DNA of 21,676 nt from UBA3940 sp964506005. Its GTDB lineage: Bacteria > Chloroflexota > Anaerolineae > Aggregatilineales > UBA3940. Below, one piece after another: positions 7,159-13,878 of this stretch. A program made the translations under genes and the position numbers. The DNA lies in the NCBI GenBank assembly GCA_964506005.1, contig CAZDLX010000045.1:1-21676 (forward strand), read 5' to 3'. The notes beneath the pieces were generated by a model that made no database searches, was not told the DNA's origin, and saw only the letters and a program-made list of their open reading frames with translations. The stretch's first letter is position 1. Each line of letters starts with the position of its first letter.

Positions 7159-7733
7159 TGCATCCGCTCAAGAAGTTCTATGAAGACAACGTGCGCCAGG
7201 CGCTGATGAAGCGCTTCGAGTACGCCAACGTGATGGAAGTCCCGAGCGTGGTGAAGGTCGTCGTCAACGTTGGCGTGGGCGAGGCGCTGGACAATGCGCG
7301 GGCGCTCGACGCGACGGTGGAAGACATCCAGACGATTACCGGGCAGAAGCCGGTGGTGACCAAGGCTCGCAAGAGCATCGCAGCCTTCAAGCTGCGCGAA
7401 GGTCGCTCAATCGGCGTGAAGGTCACGCTGCGCGGCGAGCGCATGTGGGCCTTCCTTGACCGCCTGATGAACGTGGCGCTGCCCCGCACGCGCGACTTCC
7501 GCGGCATCCCCGCGAACGCGTTTGATGGGCGCGGCAACTACACACTCGGCCTGCGCGAGCAGATCCTCTTCCCTGAGATCGAGTATGACAAGATCGACAA
7601 GGTCCGGGGAATGGAGATTACCGTCGTCACGACGGCGAAGTCTGACGAGGAAGGCCAGGAGCTGCTGCGCCTGCTGGGCATGCCGTTCCAGGGCCTGGAA
7701 GTCAACCGTCCTGAGTACGCTGCAAGCGAGTAG
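7158..7733 (+). CDS. rplE: 50S ribosomal protein L5
   Basis: L5 binds 5S rRNA in the central protuberance together with L18. The 191-residue product starts MHPLKKFYEDNVRQALMKRF and includes EVPSVVKVVVNVGVGEA, ITGQKPVVTKARKSIAAFKL, and the signature RDFRGIPANAFDGRGNYTLG followed by LREQILFPEIEYDKIDKVRG. Length is slightly above that of E. coli L5 (179) because of a C-terminal extension (GLEVNRPEYAASE). It overlaps the rplX stop by one base and precedes rpsN by 12 bases. Confidence 0.98.
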   Translation: MHPLKKFYEDNVRQALMKRFEYANVMEVPSVVKVVVNVGVGEALDNARALDATVEDIQTITGQKPVVTKARKSIAAFKLREGRSIGVKVTLRGERMWAFLDRLMNVALPRTRDFRGIPANAFDGRGNYTLGLREQILFPEIEYDKIDKVRGMEITVVTTAKSDEEGQELLRLLGMPFQGLEVNRPEYAASE

Positions 7734-7745
7734 GTAGGAGTCAAC

Positions 7746-7928
7746 ATGGCGAAGAAGTGCATGCCCTACCGGGAAGAGCGCCGCAAGTTCGATGTCCGCG
7801 TGCGGAACCGCTGCAAGCGCTGTGGCCGCCCGCGCGGCTACATCCGCAAGTTCGAGTTGTGCCGGATCTGCTTCCGCGAGCTGGCGCTCGAAGGCGACAT
7901 CCCCGGTGTGGTGAAGTCCAGTTGGTAA
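7746..7928 (+). CDS. rpsN: 30S ribosomal protein S14, zinc-binding type
   Basis: S14 is a 30S head protein needed late in assembly. At 60 residues it is the short zinc type (often named rpsZ) rather than the roughly 100-residue form of Enterobacteria. The zinc ligands are Cys23, Cys26, Cys39 and Cys42 in CKRC and CRIC, around the RGYIRKFELCRICFRELA stretch. GGAG at 7737-7740 sits five bases before the ATG. The presence of the zinc form in the spc cluster is typical of Gram-positives, Thermus and Chloroflexota. Confidence 0.98.
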   Translation: MAKKCMPYREERRKFDVRVRNRCKRCGRPRGYIRKFELCRICFRELALEGDIPGVVKSSW

Positions 7929-7947
7929 GAAGCAGGAGATTGCTGGC

Positions 7948-8355
7948 ATGAATGTCAACGACCCGATTGCGGATATGCTGACCCGCATTCGCAACGCCTT
8001 AATGGCAAAGCACACGAGCGTCTCGATCCCGCATTCCACGATCAAGGAAGAGCTGGCGCGCGTCCTGCTTGAAGAGGGCTACATCGAGAGCTACGAAGTT
8101 CGTGATGGCGACCCTTGGAAGCAGATCGACATCGAGCTAAAATACGTCGGTTCGCGCCGCCAGCGGCGGCCCGTGATCACGGGCCTGAAGCGGGTAAGCA
8201 AGCCGGGCCGCCGGATTTATGCCGGCCACCAGGATATCCCCTGGGTGCTCAGCGGCCTCGGCGTGGCGATCCTGACGACGCCGAAGGGCGTCATGACCGA
8301 TAGCGCGGCCCGCCGTCAGCGTCTCGGTGGCGAGCTGCTCTGCTACGTCTGGTAG
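7948..8355 (+). CDS. rpsH: 30S ribosomal protein S8
   Basis: S8 binds helix 21 of 16S rRNA and in E. coli represses translation of the spc operon. The 135-residue product starts MNVNDPIADMLTRIRNALMAKH and ends in the signature GVAILTTPKGVMTDSAARRQ followed by RLGGELLCYVW. A central stretch, KRVSKPGRRIYAGHQDIPWV, is also typical. AGGAG at 7934-7938 precedes the ATG by 9 bases. The following 117 bases before rplF form a long imperfect hairpin, which is interesting given the regulatory history of S8. Confidence 0.98.
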   Translation: MNVNDPIADMLTRIRNALMAKHTSVSIPHSTIKEELARVLLEEGYIESYEVRDGDPWKQIDIELKYVGSRRQRRPVITGLKRVSKPGRRIYAGHQDIPWVLSGLGVAILTTPKGVMTDSAARRQRLGGELLCYVW

Positions 8356-8364
8356 ACCCAACCG

Positions 8365-8454
8365 CCAGGCGCCGGACAGCGGGCACGAGTTGTACATACG
8401 AGTATCTAGCCGGACGACGACCGGGCCAACTGGTGCCCGGCGTCCGATGTCTGG
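8365..8454 (+). promoter_or_regulatory. Long imperfect hairpin between rpsH and rplF (candidate leader)
   Basis: Four helices stack in order. CCAG (8365-8368) pairs with CTGG (8451-8454); CGGAC (8373-8377) with GTCCG (8442-8446); CGGGCAC (8380-8386) with GTGCCCG (8433-8439); and AGTTG (8388-8392) with CAACT (8427-8431). That is 21 base pairs broken by small internal loops (GCGC/ATGT, AG/GC, G/G). The 34-base apical part can form a small CCGG/CCGG hairpin. The stem ends 8 bases before the rplF ribosome binding site GGAG (8463-8466). Such internal-loop architecture is typical of protein-binding leaders, but the ligand is unknown. Confidence 0.5.
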
Positions 8455-8472
8455 TGTTGGATGGAGTGAGTG

Positions 8473-9019
8473 ATGTCTCGAATTGGCAAACAGCCTGTCA
8501 ACCTTCCGGACGGCGTGACCGTCGACGTGAAGGGGAGCAGGGTCACAGTGAAGGGCCCGAAGGGCGAGCTCACCCGCCGGTTTGACCCTGACATGACCAT
8601 CGCAGTGGAGGACGGGCAGATCGTCGTGACTCGCCCGACCGACCAGCGCGATCANNNNNNNNNNCGGCCTGACCCGCACGCTCATCGCCAACATGGTGAC
8701 GGGCGTCAGCGAGGGCTACGAGAAGCGCCTGCGCGTCATGGGCACGGGCTACCGCGCGGAGATGCAGGGCGACGACCTGCGGCTCAGCCTGGGTTACTCG
8801 CACGACATCGTCGTCGTGCCGCCTCCGACGGTCGCGTTCGCCGTCGAGGGCCGCGGGCAGGAGATCGTCATCACCTGCCCCAACAAGGAGCTGATCGGCC
8901 AGGTGGCCGCCGATATCCGCAAGCTGCGCCCGCCCGAACCGTACAAGGGCAAGGGCATCCGCTATGCCGGTGAGGTTGTCCGCCAGAAGGCTGGTAAGGC
9001 TGGTAAGGTCGGAGGCTAA
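8473..9019 (+). CDS. rplF: 50S ribosomal protein L6 (interrupted by assembly gap)
   Basis: L6 lies at the base of the L7/L12 stalk and contacts the sarcin-ricin region. The N-terminal part, MSRIGKQPVNLPDGVTVDVK to RPTDQRD, reads from the ATG at 8473 (GGAG at 8463-8466). After the ten Ns the protein continues one frame over, as GLTRTLIANMVTGVSEGYEK to the end, with LRVMGTGYRAEMQGDDLRLS and PPEPYKGKGIRYAGE. The usual family text at the break, HRALHGL, would need 12 missing bases, which restores one continuous frame of about 182 residues. It is therefore an intact gene with a mis-sized gap, not a pseudogene. Confidence 0.95.
8655..8664. other. Assembly gap (10 N) inside rplF
   Basis: Ten consecutive Ns replace sequence in the first half of rplF. 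The flanking codons only join in frame if the true gap is 12 bases (or another length equal to 0 modulo 3), so ten is a placeholder. The family pattern predicts His-Arg-Ala-Leu-His here. Confidence 0.97.
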
Positions 9020-9049
9020 CCCGGCAGGGTTAGGCTCCGCCTGTTAGCC
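9014..9049 (+). other. Stem-loop spanning the rplF stop codon
   Basis: GGCTAAC (9014-9020, containing the rplF TAA stop) pairs perfectly with GTTAGCC (9043-9049). Inside lies AGGC-TCC-GCCT (9032-9042). An alternative hairpin AACC/GGTT (9018-9031) excludes the outer stem. There is no T-run. It may act in mRNA stability or coupling to rplR; function is inferred. Confidence 0.4.
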
Positions 9050-9076
9050 GCAAGTTGGTGATGGAGAAGTAGACAC

Positions 9077-9448
9077 ATGGTGGACAAGGCAAGGGATCGT
9101 GCGGAAGGGCGCGCGCGGCGGCATAACCGCGTGCGCAAGCACGTCCAGGGGACGGCTGAGCGGCCTCGTCTGAACGTTTTCCGCAGCGACAAGCACATCT
9201 ACGCTCAGGTGATCGACGACACCGCCGGCCACACGCTGGCTGCCGCGTCGACCATCGATACCGATCTCCGGGCTGATGTTGACGGCAAGTCCAAGACTGA
9301 CGCCGCCAAGCTCGTCGGCAAGCTCGTCGCAGAGCGTGCCAAGAAGGCGGGTGTGGAGAAGGTTGTATTCGACCGGGGCGGCTACAAGTATCATGGCCGC
9401 GTGAAGGCTCTGGCCGATGCCGCGCGTGAAGCGGGGCTGGATTTCTAA
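9077..9448 (+). CDS. rplR: 50S ribosomal protein L18
   Basis: L18 binds 5S rRNA in the central protuberance. The 123-residue product has a basic N-terminus (RAEGRARRHNRVRKHVQGTA), the signature ERPRLNVFRSDKHIYAQVIDD, and the C-terminal GVEKVVFDRGGYKYHGRVKA followed by LADAAREAGLDF. Length is standard. GGAG at 9063-9066 lies about 10 bases before the ATG. It stands between rplF and rpsE as in the spc operon of most bacteria. A small CGGGC-CTC-GCCCG hairpin follows at 9456-9468. Confidence 0.98.
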   Translation: MVDKARDRAEGRARRHNRVRKHVQGTAERPRLNVFRSDKHIYAQVIDDTAGHTLAAASTIDTDLRADVDGKSKTDAAKLVGKLVAERAKKAGVEKVVFDRGGYKYHGRVKALADAAREAGLDF

Positions 9449-9455
9449 GTCGCGC

Positions 9456-9468
9456 CGGGCCTCGCCCG
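9456..9468 (+). other. Short hairpin between rplR and rpsE
   Basis: CGGGC-CTC-GCCCG lies 8 bases after the rplR stop and about 19 bases before the rpsE ribosome binding site. No T-run follows. Only the inverted repeat itself is certain. Confidence 0.35.
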
Positions 9469-9496
9469 CTAGCAGACAGTGTAGTTGGAGAGAAAC

Positions 9497-10042
9497 ATGG
9501 GACGACGTGAACCCCGCGTGAAGGAACGTGACGAGCTTGACGAGCGCGTACTCGACATCACGCGCGTTGCCAAGGTCATCAAGGGCGGGCGTCGCTTCGC
9601 CTTCCGGACGGTCGTCGTCGTCGGCGACAACCGTGGCAAGGTAGGCGTGGGCGTCGGTAAGGCGCGTGGCGTGCCGGACTCGATCCGCAAGGCCTCAGAG
9701 CGCGCTCGCCGCAATATGGTAGATATCCCGCTGATGGGTACGACCATCCCGCACCCGGTCGAGGTGAAATTCGGCGGGGCGGTGGTCATGCTGCGCCCGG
9801 CGGCTCCCGGTACCGGCGTTATCGCCGGTGGCGCTGTGCGTGCCGTCTGCGAGGCGGCGGGCCTCCGCGACATTCTGACGAAGTCGAAGGGCAGCGCGAA
9901 CATGCTCAACGTCGCGCGCGCGACGATCAAGGCCCTGCTGTCGCTGAAGGATATGCACGAGCTGGCCGACGCGCGAGGCAAGACGGTCGAGCAGATCGCG
10001 CCGTTCTGGACGCGCAGCCCGCAGCAGGACAGGAGCGAGTAG
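9497..10042 (+). CDS. rpsE: 30S ribosomal protein S5
   Basis: S5 supports decoding accuracy and, with S3 and S4, the mRNA entry channel. The ATG at 9497, with GGAGAG at 9487-9492, gives 181 residues starting MGRREPRVKERDELDERVLD; an in-frame TTG at 9485 lies in the ribosome binding site and is rejected. The N-terminal dsRBD-like domain shows VGDNRGKVGVGVGKARGVPD. The C-terminal domain shows VMLRPAAPGTGVIAGGAVRA and GLRDILTKSKGSANMLNVARAT. Family length is about 166, so this one has a short C-terminal extension (FWTRSPQQDRSE). Confidence 0.97.
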   Translation: MGRREPRVKERDELDERVLDITRVAKVIKGGRRFAFRTVVVVGDNRGKVGVGVGKARGVPDSIRKASERARRNMVDIPLMGTTIPHPVEVKFGGAVVMLRPAAPGTGVIAGGAVRAVCEAAGLRDILTKSKGSANMLNVARATIKALLSLKDMHELADARGKTVEQIAPFWTRSPQQDRSE

Positions 10043-10044
10043 GC

Positions 10045-10248
10045 ATGGCGAAGAAGAAGCAGCAGGAGAAGCGGCTGCGGATCATGCTGGTGAAGAGCCC
10101 CATTGGCTACACTCAGCGCCAGAAGGATACCGTGCGCTCGCTCGGACTGAATAAGCTTAACCAGGTGGTGGAGCAGCCGGACGCCCCGCACATCCGCGGG
10201 ATGCTGGCCAAGGTCGAGCACCTGGTCTCGGTTGAAGAAGTGGAGTAA
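10045..10248 (+). CDS. rpmD: 50S ribosomal protein L30
   Basis: L30 is a small 50S protein with a ferredoxin-like fold. The 67-residue product carries RIMLVKSPIGYTQRQKDTVR, then SLGLNKLNQVVEQPDAPHIR, which is the L30 signature, and ends in GMLAKVEHLVSVEEVE. A short lysine-rich leader (MAKKKQQEKRL) precedes the core. The ATG lies two bases after the rpsE stop, with GGAGCGAG in the rpsE end as a weak ribosome binding site. rplO follows 6 bases later. Confidence 0.97.
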   Translation: MAKKKQQEKRLRIMLVKSPIGYTQRQKDTVRSLGLNKLNQVVEQPDAPHIRGMLAKVEHLVSVEEVE

Positions 10249-10254
10249 TTGACG

Positions 10255-10785
10255 ATGAAGCTGCACGACCTGCGTCCCGATAAGGGTGCAACTCAAAAGC
10301 GCAAGCGAGTAGGTCGCGGCCACGGTTCCGGCAAGGGCAAGACGGCTGGACGTGGTACCAAGGGCCAGAACGCCCGTTCGGGCGGCGGTGTGCCGCCGTA
10401 CTTTGAGGGTGGCCAGCTTCCGCTGGTGCGCCGCCTGCCGTTTAAGCGCGGTTTTACCAACATCTTCCGTACCGTTTATCAGGAAGTGAACGTCGACCAG
10501 CTCGAAGCCCGCTTCGAGAAGGGTGCGGAAGTCACGCCTGAGGCGCTCGCCGAGGCGGGTCTGGTGCGTAAGGCCACCGATCCGGTGGTCATCCTGGGCC
10601 GCGGCGAGCTGGGCAAGGCCCTGACGGTCAAGGCGCATCGCTTCACGAAGAGCGCCCGCGAGAAGATTGAGAGCGCTGGCGGCTCGATTGAGGAGCTTGA
10701 GCTGCTGGTGACCGGTGCGAATGCGACCGTCAAGCTGCTCCCGAAAGCGGAGCTCGAAGCCCTGCGCAGCCAGCGCGGCGAGTAG
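10255..10785 (+). CDS. rplO: 50S ribosomal protein L15
   Basis: L15 is a late 50S assembly protein. The ATG at 10255 (GGAG at 10242-10245) gives 176 residues starting MKLHDLRPDKGATQKRKRVG; the TTG two codons upstream would abut the rpmD stop and is less likely. The N-terminal glycine- and basic-rich arm reads GRGHGSGKGKTAGRGTKGQN and RSGGGVPPYFEGGQLPLVRR. The C-terminal domain includes VVILGRGELGKALTVKAHRF and a KIESAGGSIEEL helix. The C-terminus is about 25 residues longer than in E. coli L15. secY follows, as in nearly all bacteria. Confidence 0.97.
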   Translation: MKLHDLRPDKGATQKRKRVGRGHGSGKGKTAGRGTKGQNARSGGGVPPYFEGGQLPLVRRLPFKRGFTNIFRTVYQEVNVDQLEARFEKGAEVTPEALAEAGLVRKATDPVVILGRGELGKALTVKAHRFTKSAREKIESAGGSIEELELLVTGANATVKLLPKAELEALRSQRGE

Positions 10786-10804
10786 CAGGTAAAGAGAGGG
10801 CACC

Positions 10805-12181
10805 ATGTCCGTAATTGAAGGCCTTCGTGAGGCGTACCGCCTGCCGGATTTGCGACGCCGCATCCTGATTACGCTGGCGCTGCTGGTCATTTACCGCTTT
10901 GCGGCGAATGTGCCGGTGCCGGGCGTCGACCGGGAGGTGCTGCGCCAGGTGCTCTCGCCGCAGAGCAACATCGGGGCGTTTGCCGCGGTGCTCGACCTGC
11001 TCTCTGGTGGGGCGGTCTCGAACTTCTCGGTTCTGGCGATGGGCGTTTACCCGTACATCACCGCCAGCATCATCCTGCAGATCCTCACGCCGGTTATCCC
11101 GGCGCTTGAGGAGATGCAGAAGGAAGGCCAGTCGGGCCGGGACAAGCTCAACCGGCTGACGTACTACGCGGCCATCCCGCTGGCGATCTTCCAGGCCATC
11201 GGCCAGATCAACATCTTCGGCGCCGGCACGGCGACCCAGATCATCCCCGGCTTCGGCTTCGGGGCCGGCTCAAACATCCCGCTGACTCTGTCGGTCATCG
11301 CGACGATGACGGCGGGCACGATGTTCGCGATCTGGATTGGCGAGCTGATCACCGAGGATGACATCGGCAACGGGCTGAGCCTCATCATCTTCGCCGGAAT
11401 CGTGGCGCGGGTGCCGTTCAGCCTGCCGCAGCTTTTCAGTGCGCAGGCGGGCGCGACGATCCGCAACGTGCTGCTGTTCGTCATCATGACCATCCTGACG
11501 CTCGTCGTCATCGTGGTGGTGCAGGAGGGGCAGCGGCGCATCCCGGTGAAGTACGGGAAGCGCGTGCGCGGCACAAAGATGTACGGCGGCGGCTCGACGT
11601 ACCTGCCGCTGCGCGTCAATACCGCGGGCATGATCCCGCTGATCTTCGCGCAGTCGCTGCTGACGTTCCCGGCCGTGATCGCGGCGTTCTTCCAGAACAG
11701 CCAGTCCGTCTGGCTCGCGAACACGGCGACGTCGATTGCCAACATCTTTGGCAGCCAGGGTGGGGCGCTCCTCGGGGGGCAGCTCGTCTACTGGATCATC
11801 TACTTCGCGATGGTGGTGGGGTTCACGTACCTGTACACGGGTATCATGATCAAGAACCAGAACCTCGCGGATAACTTGCAGCGGAACGGCGGCTTCATTC
11901 CGGGCATCCGCCCCGGGCGTCGCACCGAGGACTTCATCAACCGGGTGGTCACACGCATCACCCTGGTCGGCGCGCTGTTCCTCGGCTTCGTGGCGGTGCT
12001 GCCGGGTGTGGTGCAGATCGTCATGAACCTGATCCAGCCGGGCTCCGGCCTGGAGGTCCGCAACGCGCTGTACATCATCAGCGGCGGCGGCCTGATCATC
12101 ATCGTCGGCGTGGTGCTCGACACGCTGCGGCAGCTTGAAGCCCAGCTCGTCATGCGCCACCGCGAGACGTTCATCCGCTAG
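10805..12181 (+). CDS. secY: Protein translocase subunit SecY
   Basis: SecY is the pore of the Sec translocon in the cytoplasmic membrane. The 458-residue product has the expected ten hydrophobic segments. The first, ILITLALLVIYRFAANVPVP, is followed by the plug region (GGAVSNFSVLAMGVYPYITA) and the motif DDIGNGLSLIIF. The cytosolic loop VVVQEGQRRIPVKYGKRV and the later loop with NLQRNGGFIPGIRPGR are the ribosome and SecA contact loops. The C-terminus ends AQLVMRHRETFIR. AGAGAGGG at about 10793 precedes the ATG. Length is slightly above E. coli (443), well within the family. secE and secG are not in this window. Confidence 0.98.
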   Translation: MSVIEGLREAYRLPDLRRRILITLALLVIYRFAANVPVPGVDREVLRQVLSPQSNIGAFAAVLDLLSGGAVSNFSVLAMGVYPYITASIILQILTPVIPALEEMQKEGQSGRDKLNRLTYYAAIPLAIFQAIGQINIFGAGTATQIIPGFGFGAGSNIPLTLSVIATMTAGTMFAIWIGELITEDDIGNGLSLIIFAGIVARVPFSLPQLFSAQAGATIRNVLLFVIMTILTLVVIVVVQEGQRRIPVKYGKRVRGTKMYGGGSTYLPLRVNTAGMIPLIFAQSLLTFPAVIAAFFQNSQSVWLANTATSIANIFGSQGGALLGGQLVYWIIYFAMVVGFTYLYTGIMIKNQNLADNLQRNGGFIPGIRPGRRTEDFINRVVTRITLVGALFLGFVAVLPGVVQIVMNLIQPGSGLEVRNALYIISGGGLIIIVGVVLDTLRQLEAQLVMRHRETFIR

Positions 12182-12199
12182 CGCAAGGAACGGCAAGTC

Positions 12200-12871
12200 A
12201 TGTCAGCAGCGTACGTCATGCTCGTTGGCCCGCCGGGGAGCGGGAAGGGAACCCAGGCCGCGCGGCTCACGCGCGAGCTTGGCATCCCGCATGTGTCTTC
12301 GGGGGACATGTTCCGCGCGATGAAGACGCAGGACACGCCCCTGGCCCGCGAGATCCAGGCCATCATGGCACAGGGCGGGCTCGTGCCCGACGAGACGACC
12401 ATTCGCGTGGTTGAGGCGCGGCTGCGCGAGCCCGATGCCGCCGGCGGGGTGCTGCTCGACGGCTTCCCGCGCACGGTCGCGCAGGCGGAAGCTCTGGATG
12501 CCCTGCTTACCGAGCTGGGCGCCCGGCTGTCGGCGGTGCTGCTGCTGAACATCTCGGAGGATGAGGCGGTCAACCGCATCTCGGGGCGGCGCGTTTGCCC
12601 GGAGTGCGAGCGTGTCTACCACGTGATGTACAACCCGCCGTCCGTCGAGGACGTCTGCGATGACGACGGCGGCGCGCTGATCCAGCGGGCCGACGACCGC
12701 GCAGAGGTCGTGCGCGAGCGTTACCAGCTCTATCTGGATAAGACCGCGCCGCTGATCGACTACTACCGCCAGCAGAGTGTGCTCGTCGAGGTTGACGCCA
12801 TGCGCGACATCGACGAGATCACGCCTGACATGGTAGAGAGCATCAGCCGCAGGCTGGCGGAGCAGCGGTAG
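12200..12871 (+). CDS. adk: Adenylate kinase (zinc-lid type)
   Basis: Adenylate kinase catalyses ATP + AMP = 2 ADP in the cytosol. The 223-residue product has the P-loop GPPGSGKGTQ (residues 10-19), the AMP-binding stretches SSGDMFRA and LDGFPRT, and a LID domain with Cys133, Cys136, Cys153 and Asp156, the Cys3Asp zinc set known from Gram-positive adenylate kinases. The C-terminal half carries the catalytic arginine-rich segment around RADDRAEVVRERYQLY. AAGGAA lies about 10 bases before the ATG. It follows secY by 18 bases and precedes map by 6, the classic secY-adk-map trio. Confidence 0.98.
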   Translation: MSAAYVMLVGPPGSGKGTQAARLTRELGIPHVSSGDMFRAMKTQDTPLAREIQAIMAQGGLVPDETTIRVVEARLREPDAAGGVLLDGFPRTVAQAEALDALLTELGARLSAVLLLNISEDEAVNRISGRRVCPECERVYHVMYNPPSVEDVCDDDGGALIQRADDRAEVVRERYQLYLDKTAPLIDYYRQQSVLVEVDAMRDIDEITPDMVESISRRLAEQR

Positions 12872-12877
12872 GCGGTC

Positions 12878-13645
12878 ATGGCGATCATCATCAAGAGCCA
12901 GCGGGACATCCAGGCCATGCGCGACTCGGCAGCCATCAACGTCGAGGCGCTGCAGGCCGTGAACGACGCCATCCGGCCCGGTGTCACGACCGCTGAGCTT
13001 GACAGGATCGCCTACGACATCATCACCGGGCACGGTGCGACGCCTGCTTTCCTGGGCTACCCGCCCGGCAGCAAGCACCCGTACCCGGCGACGCTGAACA
13101 CCTCGGTCAACGAGGAGCTGGTGCACGGTATCCCCGGCAAGCGCGAGCTGCGCGAAGGGGACATCGTCAGCATCGACTGCGGCACCGTGTACAAGGGCTT
13201 TGTCAGCGACTCGGCGTTTACCGCGCCGGTCGGCGAGGTGAGCGAAGAGGCGAAGCGGCTCCTGCAGGTCACCGAGGAGGCCCTCTACCGGGGCATCGCA
13301 GCCGCGGTCGTGGGCAATCGCTTCGGCGATATCTCGCACACGATCCAGGTCTTCGTCGAGTCGCACGGCTACAACGTGGTCCGCGAGTACGGGGGCCACG
13401 GTGTCGGGCGCAACATGCACGAGGACCCGCACATCCCCAACTGGGGGCAGCCGGGCCGGGGGCGGCGTTTGCGCCCCGGCATGACGTTCGCCATCGAGCC
13501 GATGGTGATGCTGGGCAGCCCGGCAGTGAAAGTGCTGGACGACCGGTGGACGGTCGTCACGGTGGATGGCAAACTGTGCGCGCACTTCGAGCACACCATC
13601 GCCGTGACGGAAGACGGCCCCGAAATCCTGACAAAGTGGACGTAG
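12878..13645 (+). CDS. map: Methionine aminopeptidase, type I
   Basis: Map removes the initiator methionine from nascent proteins after deformylation. The 255-residue product has the pita-bread fold. The five metal ligands are all present: Asp100 (SIDCG), Asp111 (SDSAFT), His174 (GGHGVGRNMHEDP), Glu207 (AIEPMV) and Glu238 (FEHTIAVTEDG). His83 in VHGIPG and His181 are the substrate-side histidines. There is no N-terminal SH3-binding or zinc extension, so it is the short bacterial class. The ribosome binding site is weak (GGCGG), so translation probably depends on adk. The gene normally downstream, infA, is absent here, and the end of map overlaps a -35 element. Confidence 0.98.
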   Translation: MAIIIKSQRDIQAMRDSAAINVEALQAVNDAIRPGVTTAELDRIAYDIITGHGATPAFLGYPPGSKHPYPATLNTSVNEELVHGIPGKRELREGDIVSIDCGTVYKGFVSDSAFTAPVGEVSEEAKRLLQVTEEALYRGIAAAVVGNRFGDISHTIQVFVESHGYNVVREYGGHGVGRNMHEDPHIPNWGQPGRGRRLRPGMTFAIEPMVMLGSPAVKVLDDRWTVVTVDGKLCAHFEHTIAVTEDGPEILTKWT

Positions 13646-13656
13646 CGTGTTATAAT
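13628..13656 (+). promoter_or_regulatory. Sigma-70 type promoter for rpmJ-rpsM-rpsK-rpsD-rpoA-rplQ
   Basis: CTGACA (13628-13633) and TATAAT (13651-13656) are separated by exactly 17 bases. A TGN extended -10 (TGT, 13648-13650) precedes the hexamer. The match is 5 of 6 at -35 and 6 of 6 at -10. The predicted start is near 13663, about 46 bases before rpmJ. The -35 box lies in the last codons of map. Confidence 0.8.
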
Positions 13657-13708
13657 AACGAGTCGTTCTTTGCTGGCCGGAGAGCGGATTCTAGAGAGAA
13701 GACAGGAC

Positions 13709-13822
13709 ATGAAGGTAAGAGCATCGGTTAAGAAAATGTGCCCGAAGTGCAAGATCATCAAGCGCCAGGGCACGGTCATGGTCATCTGCGCTAATCCAAA
13801 GCATAAGCAGCGCCAGGGTTAG
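13709..13822 (+). CDS. rpmJ: 50S ribosomal protein L36 (zinc-binding)
   Basis: L36 is the smallest ribosomal protein and stabilises domain V contacts in the 50S subunit. The 37-residue product reads MKVRASVKKMCPKCKIIKRQ and continues GTVMVICANPKHKQRQG. The zinc ligands are Cys11, Cys14, Cys27 and His32, the canonical C-C-C-H type of L36. Length is exact for the family. It sits at the head of the block behind the promoter at 13628-13656. infA, normally immediately upstream, does not fit in the 63-base gap after map. rpsM follows after 56 bases with a short GCTTC/GAAGC-closed hairpin (13826-13862). Confidence 0.97.
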   Translation: MKVRASVKKMCPKCKIIKRQGTVMVICANPKHKQRQG

Positions 13823-13825
13823 TCT

Positions 13826-13862
13826 GCTTCGCGAGGAAACAGCCGCCGCTGGCTTGAGAAGC
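13826..13862 (+). other. Possible stem-loop between rpmJ and rpsM
   Basis: GCTTC (13826-13830) can pair with GAAGC (13858-13862), enclosing AGCC/GGCT (13841-13854). The element ends just before the rpsM ribosome binding site GGAGAGAT. In E. coli the S4-binding leader is at the start of rpsM, so position makes this worth noting, but the pairing is short and I attach little weight to it. Confidence 0.3.
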
Positions 13863-13878
13863 CTTGGAGAGATAGGTT

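Noticed and set aside
9469..10890. Long minus-strand open frame (473 codons) opposite rpsE-rpmD-rplO and part of secY
   Set aside because: It lies exactly opposite well-identified genes in GC-rich DNA, where antisense frames stay open by codon bias; its composition is low-complexity and matches no family.
12203..13594. Long minus-strand open frame (463 codons) opposite adk and map
   Set aside because: Same shadow effect; both sense genes have all catalytic residues, and the antisense product is rich in Arg, His and Ala without motifs.
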